Origin: WHSW01 sp963821025 | GTDB lineage: Bacteria > Actinomycetota > Thermoleophilia > Solirubrobacterales > 70-9 | Direction of reading: 5' to 3' | Assembly (NCBI GenBank): GCA_963821025.1 | Contig: CAWGCG010000003.1 | Coordinates: 1,240,001-1,304,000, forward strand | DNA: 64,000 nt | Shown here: positions 26,237 to 34,336 of the stretch, piece after piece | Layout of the letters: each line of letters opens with the position of its first letter | Numbering within the stretch: the first letter of the stretch is position 1 | Translations under genes and position numbers: made by a program | The notes under the pieces: generated by a model | Databases searched by the model: none | Told to the model about the DNA's origin: nothing | Seen by the model: only the letters and a program-made list of their open reading frames with translations

Positions 26237-27538
26237 GTGACCGCTTCGCGGGTTCTCTCAACCTCGCTGACCAGCGGCTCTCAACCACTCGTCGTCAGCG
26301 GCGAGGGGATGTGGCTGCAGCTCGACGACGGTCGACGCGTCATCGACGGGACGAACACCGCGGCGCCGCTCGGCCACGCCCATCCCGAGGTGATCGAGGC
26401 TGTGCGGGCGGCGGCGAGCGCGCCGGCGCTCAACGAGGGGATGCGCTGGGGTGGGCGCGAACGAGCTGCCGATGCTTTGTTGGATACCGCCTTCGCCGGC
26501 GAGGACTGGGTGGGCGCGGTCAGGTTCTTCATCAGCGCCGGCGAGGCCAACGATGCCGCGCTCGCGCTCGCGCAGGCGTTGACGGGACGGCCGGCGTTGG
26601 CGACCCGCGAGCGCGCCTACCACGGCGGGGTCGGTCTGGCCCGCGATTTGACCATCCAGCCGCACTGGCACGGCGGAATCTCCTTCGCCGACCGGACGCT
26701 GGCGCCGCCGCGGCTCGCAGACGTCCGTGAGCTGCCGGCGCCTGGGGGTGCGCGGATCAAAGGACCAAGGCCCGACCCCGATGCCGATCGAGCGGCATTG
26801 GCCGACGCCGCGCCGACGCTCGCCGATGTCGCCGCCGTTCTCATCGACTACAGCCAGGGCGGTATCTACCACCGAGCCGAATATCAGGATCAGCTTGCGG
26901 GCCTCGCCCGCCAGACGGGGGCGATCTGGATCGCCGACGAGACCGTGACCGGCTTCGGCAGGGTCGGGCACTGGTTCCAGTTCCAAGCCGCAAGCTCCCG
27001 CCCCGACATCGTCACGATGGGCAAGGGGCTCGCCGCGGGAGCCGCTCCAGCGGGCGCCGCCGTCCTCTCGCGTGAGTTGGTCGAGCGAATCGAGGAGGGT
27101 GGGTGGCAGTCCTACAGCAGCTATCGCGCTCATCCTGTCCAGGTCGCCGCCACCGAGGCGCATGTCAGGGTTTCCGCGCGCGATCGCCTTTGGGAGCGCG
27201 CGCGGGGATTCGACGAGTTGCTGGCCGGCCAGATGCGAGAGTTGGCCGACGCGCACCCCGGGGTCGCTCGGATCGACGGCCGGGGGCTTCACTGGACGAT
27301 CGAGCTCCACGGGCCCAGCTGGCGTGGGTGGCAGGGCCAAGAGGTGGATCCGCTGGCGTCGCGGGTCGCCGCGCGGGTGCTCGATGCCGGGGTGCTGGTC
27401 GCGACCAGCGGCGAGCAGACCTCGCTGTTCATCGCCCCGCCCCTGATCGTCGAAGAACCGGACCTGGTCAAGATCATCGCCGCGGTGGATCACGGCCTCG
27501 AGCTCGCCGATTCCGAGCTCGGCCGCCGCGCCGCGTGA
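26237..27538 (+). CDS. class-III aminotransferase (glutamate-1-semialdehyde aminomutase-like)
   Basis: 433-aa PLP enzyme of class III. K263 in TMGKGLAAGAAPAGA is the Schiff-base lysine; FISAGEANDAAL, YHGG and WIADETVTGFGRVG are the other PLP-contact regions. It resembles glutamate-1-semialdehyde 2,1-aminomutase-like transaminases more than the omega-aminotransferase upstream, so the two probably act on different intermediates. The GTG at 26237 starts 4 bases after the tautomerase stop. It is the last gene of the catabolic cluster; a nested hairpin follows. Confidence 0.86.
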   Translation: MTASRVLSTSLTSGSQPLVVSGEGMWLQLDDGRRVIDGTNTAAPLGHAHPEVIEAVRAAASAPALNEGMRWGGRERAADALLDTAFAGEDWVGAVRFFISAGEANDAALALAQALTGRPALATRERAYHGGVGLARDLTIQPHWHGGISFADRTLAPPRLADVRELPAPGGARIKGPRPDPDADRAALADAAPTLADVAAVLIDYSQGGIYHRAEYQDQLAGLARQTGAIWIADETVTGFGRVGHWFQFQAASSRPDIVTMGKGLAAGAAPAGAAVLSRELVERIEEGGWQSYSSYRAHPVQVAATEAHVRVSARDRLWERARGFDELLAGQMRELADAHPGVARIDGRGLHWTIELHGPSWRGWQGQEVDPLASRVAARVLDAGVLVATSGEQTSLFIAPPLIVEEPDLVKIIAAVDHGLELADSELGRRAA

Positions 27539-27552
27539 TCACCCTCGTGGTT

Positions 27553-27599
27553 TAGACCTCGCGAGCGCCGCCTTCCGGCGCCGCTCTGCCTACGGTCTA
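27553..27599. terminator. nested hairpin between convergent genes
   Basis: Outer arms TAGACC (27553-27558) and GGTCTA (27594-27599) enclose an inner stem GCGCCG (27565-27570)/CGGCGC (27576-27581). It lies between the catabolic cluster and the convergent RTX gene, whose stop codon is part of the right arm. It probably ends both transcripts. Confidence 0.55.
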
Positions 27600-28514
27600 G
27601 AGGCCCCAGAGAGAGCGCACGAGCCGGTGCCTCTCGATCGAGGTCCTTCGCTCGCAGTCCCGGGCGCGGTCGTCGAGCTCGCCGCCGTCGCAGGTGTCGG
27701 TGCCTGGTCCGCCGTCGAGGAGGTCGAAGCCGTCGCCGCCGCTGAGGTGGTCATCGCCGAGCTGCCCGTAGAGCTCGTCGTCGTTTCCCTCGCCGAACAG
27801 CCGGTCGTCGCCGACGTCGCCGAAGAGCTTGTCGCGTCCGTTCTCGCCGCCGTGCATGTTGTCGGCCGCGAGCGAGCCGAAGAGCTGGTCGTCGTTGCCA
27901 CCGCCGTCCATCAGCCGCGGAGCGACCTCGGGCGTCTTCGTGCGCAGGACGTCGTTGTGGGTGAAGCCGAGCAGGGTGTCGTCGCCGCCGGCCTCGATCA
28001 GGTCATCGTTGAAGCCGCCGTCGAGGACGTCGTAGCCGTCGTCGACAAGCTCCCCCCGCTGCTTGCCCCAGCCGTAGATGCGGTCATCGCCGGCGCTGCC
28101 GAGGACCCTGTCGTTGCCCGGGCCGGGAATGACCGTGTCGTTCTCCTCCTCGCCGTAGATGAGGTCATCGCCGTCCCCGCCGATCAGCCTGTCGGCACCG
28201 CGACCGCCGCAGAGGACGTCGTTGCCCGGCCCGCCCTTGACCACGTCGTTGTCGCGGCCGCCGTTGATGAGGTCGTTGCCAGCCCGACCGTCCATCTTGT
28301 CCTTGCCCCGCAGGCCGGTGACGCTGTCGCGGCCGTTGCCGCCCTTCCAGTTGTTGCGCCCGTCGTCGAGCTTCTTTTTGCCCTTGAGACAGACCGGGGC
28401 CTCCTGCGCAAGGGCGGGGGCCGTCGGCCCGACGAGCAGGGCAGCGGCAACCAGGGCCGCGCCGAGCGCGCGGCGCCCGGCGACGCCGCCCTGCAAGAGA
28501 GTCCCACCCCTCAT
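27597..28514 (-). CDS. secreted calcium-binding RTX (hemolysin-type) repeat protein
   Basis: 305-aa exported protein. A Sec signal peptide (RRALGAALVAAALLVGPTAPALA, then AQEA) precedes at least eight nonapeptide-like GGxGxDxLx repeats such as GGPGNDVLCG, GGDGDDLIYG and GGDGFDLLDG between residues about 60 and 275. These fold as a calcium-bound beta-roll. No protease or lipase domain is attached, so it may be a structural or adhesive surface protein. Three cysteine-containing segments (VCLKG, CGGRG, TCDGG) are unusual for RTX proteins. The start is ATG 28514. Confidence 0.85.
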   Translation of the reverse strand: MRGGTLLQGGVAGRRALGAALVAAALLVGPTAPALAQEAPVCLKGKKKLDDGRNNWKGGNGRDSVTGLRGKDKMDGRAGNDLINGGRDNDVVKGGPGNDVLCGGRGADRLIGGDGDDLIYGEEENDTVIPGPGNDRVLGSAGDDRIYGWGKQRGELVDDGYDVLDGGFNDDLIEAGGDDTLLGFTHNDVLRTKTPEVAPRLMDGGGNDDQLFGSLAADNMHGGENGRDKLFGDVGDDRLFGEGNDDELYGQLGDDHLSGGDGFDLLDGGPGTDTCDGGELDDRARDCERRTSIERHRLVRSLWGL

Positions 28515-28642
28515 CGCCGGGATCCTAGCGAGGGTCCCGAACCCTCGGACATCCGGCCACGGTGGCGCTGCCGCAAGCTCGCGGCTACAGCTTGGGCCCG
28601 CAGGCGACGACAGCTTGCCGTGGCAATCGAAGGAGAGAAACG

Positions 28643-28911
28643 ATGAATCGACGAATCGCGATCGCCGGGACCGCAGGCCTCGCCTTGGTGCTGGCCCTGG
28701 CGCCGGCCGCGCTCGGTGGCAAGACGTTCTCGTCCCAAGCCTGATCGGCGATGACAAGACCGACGCATCCGGCGCCTGGTCAGTCGTCGACTTCAGCGGC
28801 GGCAGCTTCTACGCGGTCGCGCGCAACAAGACCGGGAAGTACCGCAAGCCGAACGGCAAGCGCAAGTCCTACCAATGTCCCGAGGTGACCTCGGCGATCT
28901 TCGTTCGCTGA
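28643..28911 (+). pseudogene. small secreted protein interrupted by a frameshift
   Basis: An ATG at 28643, 4-5 bases after a GGAGAG site, encodes a clear signal peptide (AIAGTAGLALVLALAPAALG) that hits a TGA at 28742 after GKTFSSQA. Another frame continues directly with SLIGDDKTDASGAWSVVDFS and ends at 28911 with KSYQCPEVTSAIFVR, a plausible small extracellular domain that lacks its own start. Adding one base near 28735-28745 would fuse the two into a protein of about 89 aa. This is either a real frameshift or a sequencing error; the family is not recognised. Confidence 0.5.
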
Positions 28912-28958
28912 CTCGAGATCACGCCTCGCCCGTCTGAGACGCTGTCGAGCACGCTCAG

Positions 28959-29771
28959 ATGACCGCGACGCAGGCACAAAGGGGCGAGGCGTTTCGCGCT
29001 CTTCACCAGGGTGAGGCGTTTGTGGTCCCGAATCCCTGGGACGTGGGCTCGGCGAAGGTCCTCGCCGCGCTCGGCTTCGAGGCGCTGGCGACGACGAGCT
29101 CGGCGCTTGCCTTCACCCTCGGGCGCCGCGACGGCGAGGTCGCGCTCGACGAGGTGATCGAGCACGCGCGGGCGCTGGCCACCGCGACCGAGCTGCCGCT
29201 CTCGGTCGATCTCGAGAACGGTCACGGCCGCGAGCCCGAGCACGCGGCAGCCGCGATCGCCCGGGCCGCGGGCGCCGGCGCGGTGGGCGGCTCGATCGAG
29301 GACTTCGATCCCGAGCTCGGCCTCTACGACCGCGGCCGCGCCGTAGAGCGGGTCGCCGCCGCCGCCGAGGCAGCGCGCGGGCTCGGGTTCGACTTCATGT
29401 TCACGGCCAGGGCCGAGAACCAAATCCGCGGCAACCCGGATCTCGACGACACGATCGCCCGTCTTCAGGCCTATGAGCGCGCGGGAGCCGACGTCCTCTA
29501 CGCACCGGGCCTGCGCGACGGAGCCGAAATCCGAGCGGTCTGCGAGGCGGTCTCCAAGCCGGTCAACGTGCTCGCTCATCCCGGCCTGACCATGGCCGAG
29601 ATCGGCGAGGCCGGGGCGACGCGGGTGAGCGTCGGCGGGGCGCTCGGCTGGGTCGCGGTCGGGGCGATGGCGGCGGCGGCCGAGCGCATCCGCGACTCCG
29701 GCGAATTCTCCGCGCTGCGCGCCTCAGTCCGGCTCGACGAGTGGCTCGACCCGGGCAACACCCGGGGGTAA
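28959..29771 (+). CDS. isocitrate lyase/PEP mutase superfamily enzyme
   Basis: 270-aa TIM-barrel enzyme of the ICL/phosphoenolpyruvate mutase superfamily. It has the opening VVPNPWDVGSAKVLAALGF, Mg-binding DLENGHG (equivalent to the VDxExG region), SIEDFD and the TARAENQ strand. The catalytic KKCGH motif of isocitrate lyase is absent, as in oxaloacetate-decarboxylase or carboxyphosphonoenolpyruvate-like branches. The substrate is therefore open: 2-methylisocitrate, an oxaloacetate or phosphonate analogue. Monocistronic by position, ATG 28959. Confidence 0.83.
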   Translation: MTATQAQRGEAFRALHQGEAFVVPNPWDVGSAKVLAALGFEALATTSSALAFTLGRRDGEVALDEVIEHARALATATELPLSVDLENGHGREPEHAAAAIARAAGAGAVGGSIEDFDPELGLYDRGRAVERVAAAAEAARGLGFDFMFTARAENQIRGNPDLDDTIARLQAYERAGADVLYAPGLRDGAEIRAVCEAVSKPVNVLAHPGLTMAEIGEAGATRVSVGGALGWVAVGAMAAAAERIRDSGEFSALRASVRLDEWLDPGNTRG

Positions 29772-29835
29772 ACCGAACCCCCGAAGGCGGGGTGTCCCCA
29801 TCGCCGGCGGAGGCGTGGATTGCCACCCTGCCTGC

Positions 29836-30069
29836 ATGTTCGGTGAGCTGGATTTCGAGCTCGAGCTGACGGCCGCCCAGGCGCTCGGCCACGTCGGCGA
29901 GCTGGAGAGCGAACGCGCCCTCGCCTCGCTCACCGAGCTCGGCGAGATCGACCTCTACATGAATGACCTCGCCGAGGAGATCCGCGTCTGGCGACACCTG
30001 TACGTGATCTCGGCGGTAACCGAGATCGCGGTGCTGCGCGGCGAGCTCACCGGCCGACTGGCCGGCTGA
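29836..30069 (+). CDS. hypothetical helical protein
   Basis: 77-aa acidic protein (84 aa if ATG 29815 is used) with two long predicted helices (ELELTAAQALGHVGELESER and LYMNDLAEEIRVWRHLYVIS). No family recognised. The coding frame shows the GC-rich third-position pattern expected for a real gene and the frame is open to 30069, where it overlaps the convergent ogt gene by 23 bp. No strong ribosome site is visible, so confidence is moderate. Confidence 0.5.
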   Translation: MFGELDFELELTAAQALGHVGELESERALASLTELGEIDLYMNDLAEEIRVWRHLYVISAVTEIAVLRGELTGRLAG

Positions 30070-30586
30070 GCGCGGCATTCGAACCGGCGACGGCTGCGCC
30101 CGGTGACTCGAGCTCGAGCAACAAGCGCTTGCGCTCGATCCCGCCGGCGTAGCCGGTGAGCCCACCGCCGGCGCCGATCACACGGTGGCAGGGAACGACG
30201 ATCGCCAGCGGGTTGCGCGCGTTCGCGGTGCCCACCGCGCGCGCGGCGCTCGGGGCGCCGATCGACTCCGCGAGCTCGCCATAGCTCGCGGTCGCGCCAT
30301 ACGGGATTCGCTCGAGCGCGTCCCAGACCCGGCGCTGGAACGGCGTTCCCGCGCGGGCCAGCGCGAGCTCGAACGACCGGCGCTCGCCGGCGAAGTACTG
30401 GCCGAGCTGGTCGCGCACCTCGGCGAACGGCTGATCGGCACGACGCGATTCGGACCCGATCCGGAGCGCACGCCCGTCGCCTCGAAACCGAACTGCGCGC
30501 AGCCGGTCCTCGTCACCGACCAGCACCAGGTCGCCGAGCGGGCTTTCGACCGTGGTGTGAATGATCGATCGGGAGCTGGTCGCCAT
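30047..30586 (-). CDS. ogt: methylated-DNA-protein cysteine methyltransferase
   Basis: 179-aa suicide DNA-repair enzyme that transfers the methyl group from O6-methylguanine to its own cysteine. The active-site PCHRV is intact with C133, followed by GAGGGLTGYAGG, and the DNA-binding helix region IPYGATASYGELA is present. An N-terminal ribonuclease-H-like domain occupies the first 80 residues. I use ATG 30586, which follows AAAGGAG by 6-7 bases; an upstream ATG at 30664 would add 26 charged residues without family support. Confidence 0.93.
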   Translation of the reverse strand: MATSSRSIIHTTVESPLGDLVLVGDEDRLRAVRFRGDGRALRIGSESRRADQPFAEVRDQLGQYFAGERRSFELALARAGTPFQRRVWDALERIPYGATASYGELAESIGAPSAARAVGTANARNPLAIVVPCHRVIGAGGGLTGYAGGIERKRLLLELESPGAAVAGSNAALSRPVGR

Positions 30587-30666
30587 CGTCGTCTCCTTTC
30601 GGGGGTCGGCTTTGAAACGCTCGCGAGCTCCTCTGCGTGAGTCCGCGTCGGCAGTTATGGTCATCG

Positions 30667-31122
30667 GTGAACGATCACGCGGCGGAATTGCGATTAATGG
30701 ACGGATTGGCGCTAACCCTCAACCCGGGCCCGGACGCGCCGGCTGAGGCGCGTCGATCGATCGGCGCCCAGTTCGGCGATCGGATGCCGGGATGGATGCT
30801 GCACGAGCTCAGCGTCGTCGTCACCGAGCTGGTTGCGAACAGCGTCGAGCATGGGCCGGGCGAGCCGATCGTGGTCCGGGTCGACCTTCGCCAGGACGGC
30901 ATGGTTCGCGGCGAGATCGAGGACCAGGGCAGCGGCATCGTCGCGATCCGCGAGATCGTCGACGCGGGCGATCGCGGCCTCGGCCTGCATCTGGTCGACT
31001 TCCTGACCACGCGCTGGGGCGTCTATGAGGGCAGCACCCACGTCTGGTTCGAGAAGACACCCTGGCCGGACCGGCGGCGCGGCGCCGGTCCGCATCCGGG
31101 CACACCCCGCGACCTGGGCTGA
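30667..31122 (+). CDS. ATP-binding protein of the RsbW-like anti-sigma/histidine kinase-like ATPase group
   Basis: About 151 aa, a stand-alone GHKL ATPase domain. N-box ELVANSVEHG, G1 box DQGSG and G2 box RGLGLHLV are visible. Actinobacteria carry many such small proteins that act as serine kinases on anti-anti-sigma factors or as anti-sigma factors. No sigma factor or STAS partner is adjacent. The start is uncertain: GTG 30667 is used, but GTG 30637 and ATG 30697 share the frame and no good ribosome site distinguishes them. Confidence 0.8.
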   Translation: MNDHAAELRLMDGLALTLNPGPDAPAEARRSIGAQFGDRMPGWMLHELSVVVTELVANSVEHGPGEPIVVRVDLRQDGMVRGEIEDQGSGIVAIREIVDAGDRGLGLHLVDFLTTRWGVYEGSTHVWFEKTPWPDRRRGAGPHPGTPRDLG

Positions 31123-31168
31123 TCACACAAATGGCGGAGCCCCGCCGGCGGGTCGCTATCGTCGCCCG

Positions 31169-32167
31169 GTGGCTGTGAGGTCAGATGGCGACAACGGCGC
31201 CCGCCAGGTGCGCATTCTCGCCGCCGGGGGCACGATCTCGATGACCGGTGAGTCCGGCGCCACTCCCAACCTCGACGCCGCCGCGCTGGTCGCCACGATC
31301 CCGAGCCTCGCCGGCCATCACGGGCTCGAGGCGCGAACGGTCATCAACCTGCCGAGCGCCCATCTCAGCCTCGACGATCAGCTGACCATCTGCCGCCAGG
31401 CCCGCGACGCCGCCCGGCGCGGGATCGGCGTCGTCGTCACCCACGGGACCGACACGCTCGAGGAGACGGCGATGCTCTGCGACGTCGTCCACGACGCCGA
31501 GGCGCCGATCGTGTTCACCGGCGCGATCCGTCCCGCCTCGGCGCCCGGCGCCGACGGCCCGGCGAACTGCGTCGACGCGGTCAGCATCGCCGCCAGCGAG
31601 GCCGCCGCGGGGATGGGGGTGCTGGTCTGCTTCGGCGGTGAGATCCACCACGCTCGCGGGGTCCGCAAGACCGACACCACCTCGCTGGTCGCCTTCTCCT
31701 CGCCCCAGACCGGCCCGCTCGGGCGGGTCACCGAGGGGCACCCGACGATCTGGTCGCGGATCCCTCGCAACCCGCCGCTCGATCCCCCGCACCTCGACGG
31801 TCGTGTCCTGGTCGTCCCCACCGGCGCCGGCGACGACGGCACGCTGGCGCGGGCGGCGCTCGAAACCGATCCCGACGGGGTGGTCATCGGCACGCTCGGC
31901 GCCGGCCACCTGGCCCCGGCGCTGCTCGACCTCTGGGCCGAGGCCGCCGATCGGATCCCGGTGATCGCCTACTGCCGTCCCGAGCGCGGCGTCGTCCTCA
32001 ACGCCACCTACGCCTACCGCGGCTCGGAGACCGACCTGCGCGAGACTCAGATCATCCCGGTCGGTTTCCTCTCTCCTCAAGCGGCGCGGATGAAGCTGCT
32101 CGCCTGCCTCGCTTCGGAGCTCTCGATCAAGGAGATCCGCTGGGCCTTTCGCCAGGACGACGGCTGA
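31169..32167 (+). CDS. L-asparaginase
   Basis: 332-aa asparaginase of the bacterial type I/II fold, hydrolysing L-asparagine to aspartate and ammonia. The two catalytic signatures are present: AAGGTISM with nucleophilic T22, and THGTDTLEET with T94-D95. The C-terminal domain with IGTLGAGHLAP and the essential Lys region is present. No signal peptide, so it is probably cytoplasmic. GTG 31169 lies about 6 bases from a TATCGT box, suggesting a leaderless message. It stands alone between an anti-sigma-like gene and the convergent DUF2630 gene. Confidence 0.9.
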   Translation: MAVRSDGDNGARQVRILAAGGTISMTGESGATPNLDAAALVATIPSLAGHHGLEARTVINLPSAHLSLDDQLTICRQARDAARRGIGVVVTHGTDTLEETAMLCDVVHDAEAPIVFTGAIRPASAPGADGPANCVDAVSIAASEAAAGMGVLVCFGGEIHHARGVRKTDTTSLVAFSSPQTGPLGRVTEGHPTIWSRIPRNPPLDPPHLDGRVLVVPTGAGDDGTLARAALETDPDGVVIGTLGAGHLAPALLDLWAEAADRIPVIAYCRPERGVVLNATYAYRGSETDLRETQIIPVGFLSPQAARMKLLACLASELSIKEIRWAFRQDDG

Positions 32168-32168
32168 G

Positions 32169-32423
32169 TCAGCCCTCGTAGCCCTCGACCGTGTCGGCGT
32201 CGCGCATGCTGGTCGCGTTGGGGTCGAGGCCGAACTCCTCGTGGGCGCGGCGTTGACGCAGCAGGTCCCAGTAGCGGTCGAGCTCCACCTTGACCTCGTC
32301 CAGGCGCCGGTGCTGTCCTTCGCTCAGACCCTCCTGGCTTTCACCGGCGCGCAGCAGCCGATGCTCCTCGCCGACGAGCTCCTCGATGTGATTCTCGATC
32401 CGCCGATCGCCCTCGTCGCTCAT
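32169..32423 (-). CDS. DUF2630 family protein
   Basis: 84-aa soluble, strongly helical and charged protein of the actinobacterial DUF2630 family: RIENHIEELVGEEHRLLRAG at the N terminus, LDEVKVELDRYWDLLRQRRA in the middle and the typical closing FGLDPNATSMRDADTVEGY. It probably forms a coiled coil or helical hairpin. Function unknown. It is convergent with asparaginase (1-base gap) and divergent from the GNAT gene. Confidence 0.85.
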   Translation of the reverse strand: MSDEGDRRIENHIEELVGEEHRLLRAGESQEGLSEGQHRRLDEVKVELDRYWDLLRQRRAHEEFGLDPNATSMRDADTVEGYEG

Positions 32424-32484
32424 CCTCCAACGGTAGCTGACCGGTTTCGGCGGGCAGCGAGGCGGGGTCCGTAGGATCATCCGG

Positions 32485-32790
32485 GTGGAGGCGACGGTCG
32501 AGGACAATCGGGCCGAGCAGCGCTATGAGCTGTTCGCCGACGGCGCCCTCGCCGGCTTCGCCGTCTACCGCGCCCGCCCGGGCCTGATCGCGTTCACCCA
32601 CACCGAGATCGATGACGCCTTCGAGGGCCAGGGCCTGGGCTCGCGCCTGGTCTCATTCGCGCTCGACGACGCGCGCCGGCGCGAGCTCGAGGTGCTTCCG
32701 TTCTGCCCGTTCGTCGACTCCTACATCGAGGCGCATCAGCAGTACCGCGACCTCGTTCCCGATGAGCAGCGCGAGCGCTTCGGCCTCTGA
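32485..32790 (+). CDS. GNAT-type N-acetyltransferase (YjdJ-like)
   Basis: 101-aa short GNAT-fold protein of the COG2388 type. The acetyl-CoA loop is in HTEIDDAFEGQGLGSRLV, and the C-terminal VLPFCPFVDSYIEAHQQY is the family signature with a conserved Cys. These single-domain proteins may acetylate small molecules or bind CoA; the substrate is unknown. The start is GTG 32485. Its last 29 bases overlap the start region of the MFS gene. Confidence 0.85.
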   Translation: MEATVEDNRAEQRYELFADGALAGFAVYRARPGLIAFTHTEIDDAFEGQGLGSRLVSFALDDARRRELEVLPFCPFVDSYIEAHQQYRDLVPDEQRERFGL

Positions 32791-34336
32791 AGCTCAGCCC
32801 GCTGCAGGCGATGGCATCGCCTTCGACAGCGGTCCGGGGCGCTGGGTGATCGCCGTCGCGGTGCTCGGCTCGGGGATCGCCTTCCTCGACGGCACCGTCG
32901 TCAACGTCGCGGTGCCCGCGATCGGAGAGGACCTCGGCGCGACCACCAGCGCGCTGCAGTGGATCCTCAACGGTTACCTGCTGACGCTCGCCTCGCTGAT
33001 CCTGCTCGGCGGCTCGCTCGGTGACCGCTACGGCAGGCGGCGGATCTTCTCCATCGGCGTCGGCTGGTTCACGGCCGCCTCGCTGCTCTGCGCGATCGCC
33101 CCGAGCTCCGAGGCGCTGATCTTCGCGCGCCTGTTGCAGGGAATCGGCGGCGCCCTGCTGACCCCGGGCAGCCTGGCGATGATCGAGGCCAGCTTCAGAC
33201 CCGGCGACCGGGCGCGCGCGATCGGCGCTTGGTCGGGCCTCGGCGGCGTCGCCACCGCGCTTGGCCCGCTGCTCGGCGGCTATCTCGTCGATTCGGTCTC
33301 CTGGCGGGCGATCTTCCTGATCAATCTTCCGATCGGCATCTTCGTCATGGTCATGGCACCTCGCCACGTGCCCGAGACCCGCGACCCGACCGCCAGCGGC
33401 CACCTCGATTTCCTCGGCGCGACCCTTGCCGCGCTGGGACTCGCCGGGACCACCTACGCGCTGATCGAGGGGCCTGACAAGGGGATGACGGCGCTGGTCG
33501 CGGTGGCCGCGGTCGGCGGCGTCGCGGCGCTGGCGGGCTTCCTCGTGGTCGAGCGGCGGAGTCCGAACCCGATGATGCCGCTCTCGATCTTTTCCTCGCG
33601 CCAGTTCACGGCCGCGAACCTGGTCACCTTCGCCGTCTACGCGGCACTAGGCGGCGTCTTCTTCCTGCTCGTCTCCTTCCTCCAGATCTCGCTCGGCTAC
33701 TCGGCGATCGCCGCCGGCGCCGCGTCGTTGCCGGTCACCCTGCTGATGCTCTTGTTCTCAGCTCGCTCCGGCGCCCTGGCGCAGCGGATCGGCGCCCGGA
33801 TCCCGCTCACGGTGGGCCCGCTGGTGATCGCGGCGGGAATGTTGCTGATGACCCGGATCGACCCGGGAGACAGCTACGTCTCCACCGTCCTCCCGGCGGT
33901 GCTCGTCTTCGGAGCCGGCCTCACCCTGGTGGTGGCGCCGGTGACCGCCACCGTGCTCGCCGCCGCCGACGCCCGCCACTCCGGGATCGCCTCCGGGATC
34001 AACAACGCCGTCTCGCGGGTCGCGGGCCTGCTCGCGGTCGCGATCCTGCCCCTGATCGCCGGCCTCACCGGAGACGAGTTCTACGACCCGGCGGCGATGG
34101 CAGACGGCTTCAAGATCGGGATGGTCGCCACGGCCGCGCTGGCGGCGCTCGGCGGCGTGCTCGCCTGGTTCACGATCGACGCCGAGGTGCTCGAGACCGA
34201 GCCCGAGCCCGGCGGCGACGCCCCGGATCGAGTCGGCCGCGACTACTCGTGCGCGGTTTCGGGCGCCTCGCTGCGCCCGGGCCGAGAGGCCGCCTGTCGC
34301 CCGGCGGTCGCGGCCGCCACCACCCGCGAGCGATGA
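32762..34336 (+). CDS. DHA2-type MFS exporter
   Basis: 524-aa 14-helix exporter with AFLDGTVVNVAVPAIGEDLG, motif A GGSLGDRYGRRRIF and a motif C-like LGGVATALGPLLGG segment. It ends in a basic, Ala-rich cytoplasmic tail (about 40 residues after the last helix) which is longer than usual. ATG 32762 overlaps the GNAT gene; the end overlaps LtrA (ATGA). The GNAT-MFS-LtrA order suggests a small operon with drug or membrane-stress relevance. Confidence 0.88.
   Translation: MSSASASASEAQPAAGDGIAFDSGPGRWVIAVAVLGSGIAFLDGTVVNVAVPAIGEDLGATTSALQWILNGYLLTLASLILLGGSLGDRYGRRRIFSIGVGWFTAASLLCAIAPSSEALIFARLLQGIGGALLTPGSLAMIEASFRPGDRARAIGAWSGLGGVATALGPLLGGYLVDSVSWRAIFLINLPIGIFVMVMAPRHVPETRDPTASGHLDFLGATLAALGLAGTTYALIEGPDKGMTALVAVAAVGGVAALAGFLVVERRSPNPMMPLSIFSSRQFTAANLVTFAVYAALGGVFFLLVSFLQISLGYSAIAAGAASLPVTLLMLLFSARSGALAQRIGARIPLTVGPLVIAAGMLLMTRIDPGDSYVSTVLPAVLVFGAGLTLVVAPVTATVLAAADARHSGIASGINNAVSRVAGLLAVAILPLIAGLTGDEFYDPAAMADGFKIGMVATAALAALGGVLAWFTIDAEVLETEPEPGGDAPDRVGRDYSCAVSGASLRPGREAACRPAVAAATTRER

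Noticed and set aside
27627..28646. Long plus-strand reading frame of 339 codons rich in Val, Ala and Glu
   Set aside because: It lies exactly opposite the Asp/Gly-rich RTX repeats; its composition is the complement of those codons and it has no ribosome site or family resemblance.
30587..30664. Longer Ogt start adding 26 residues
   Set aside because: The downstream ATG has AAAGGAG at proper distance and the extension is charged and unlike the family N terminus.
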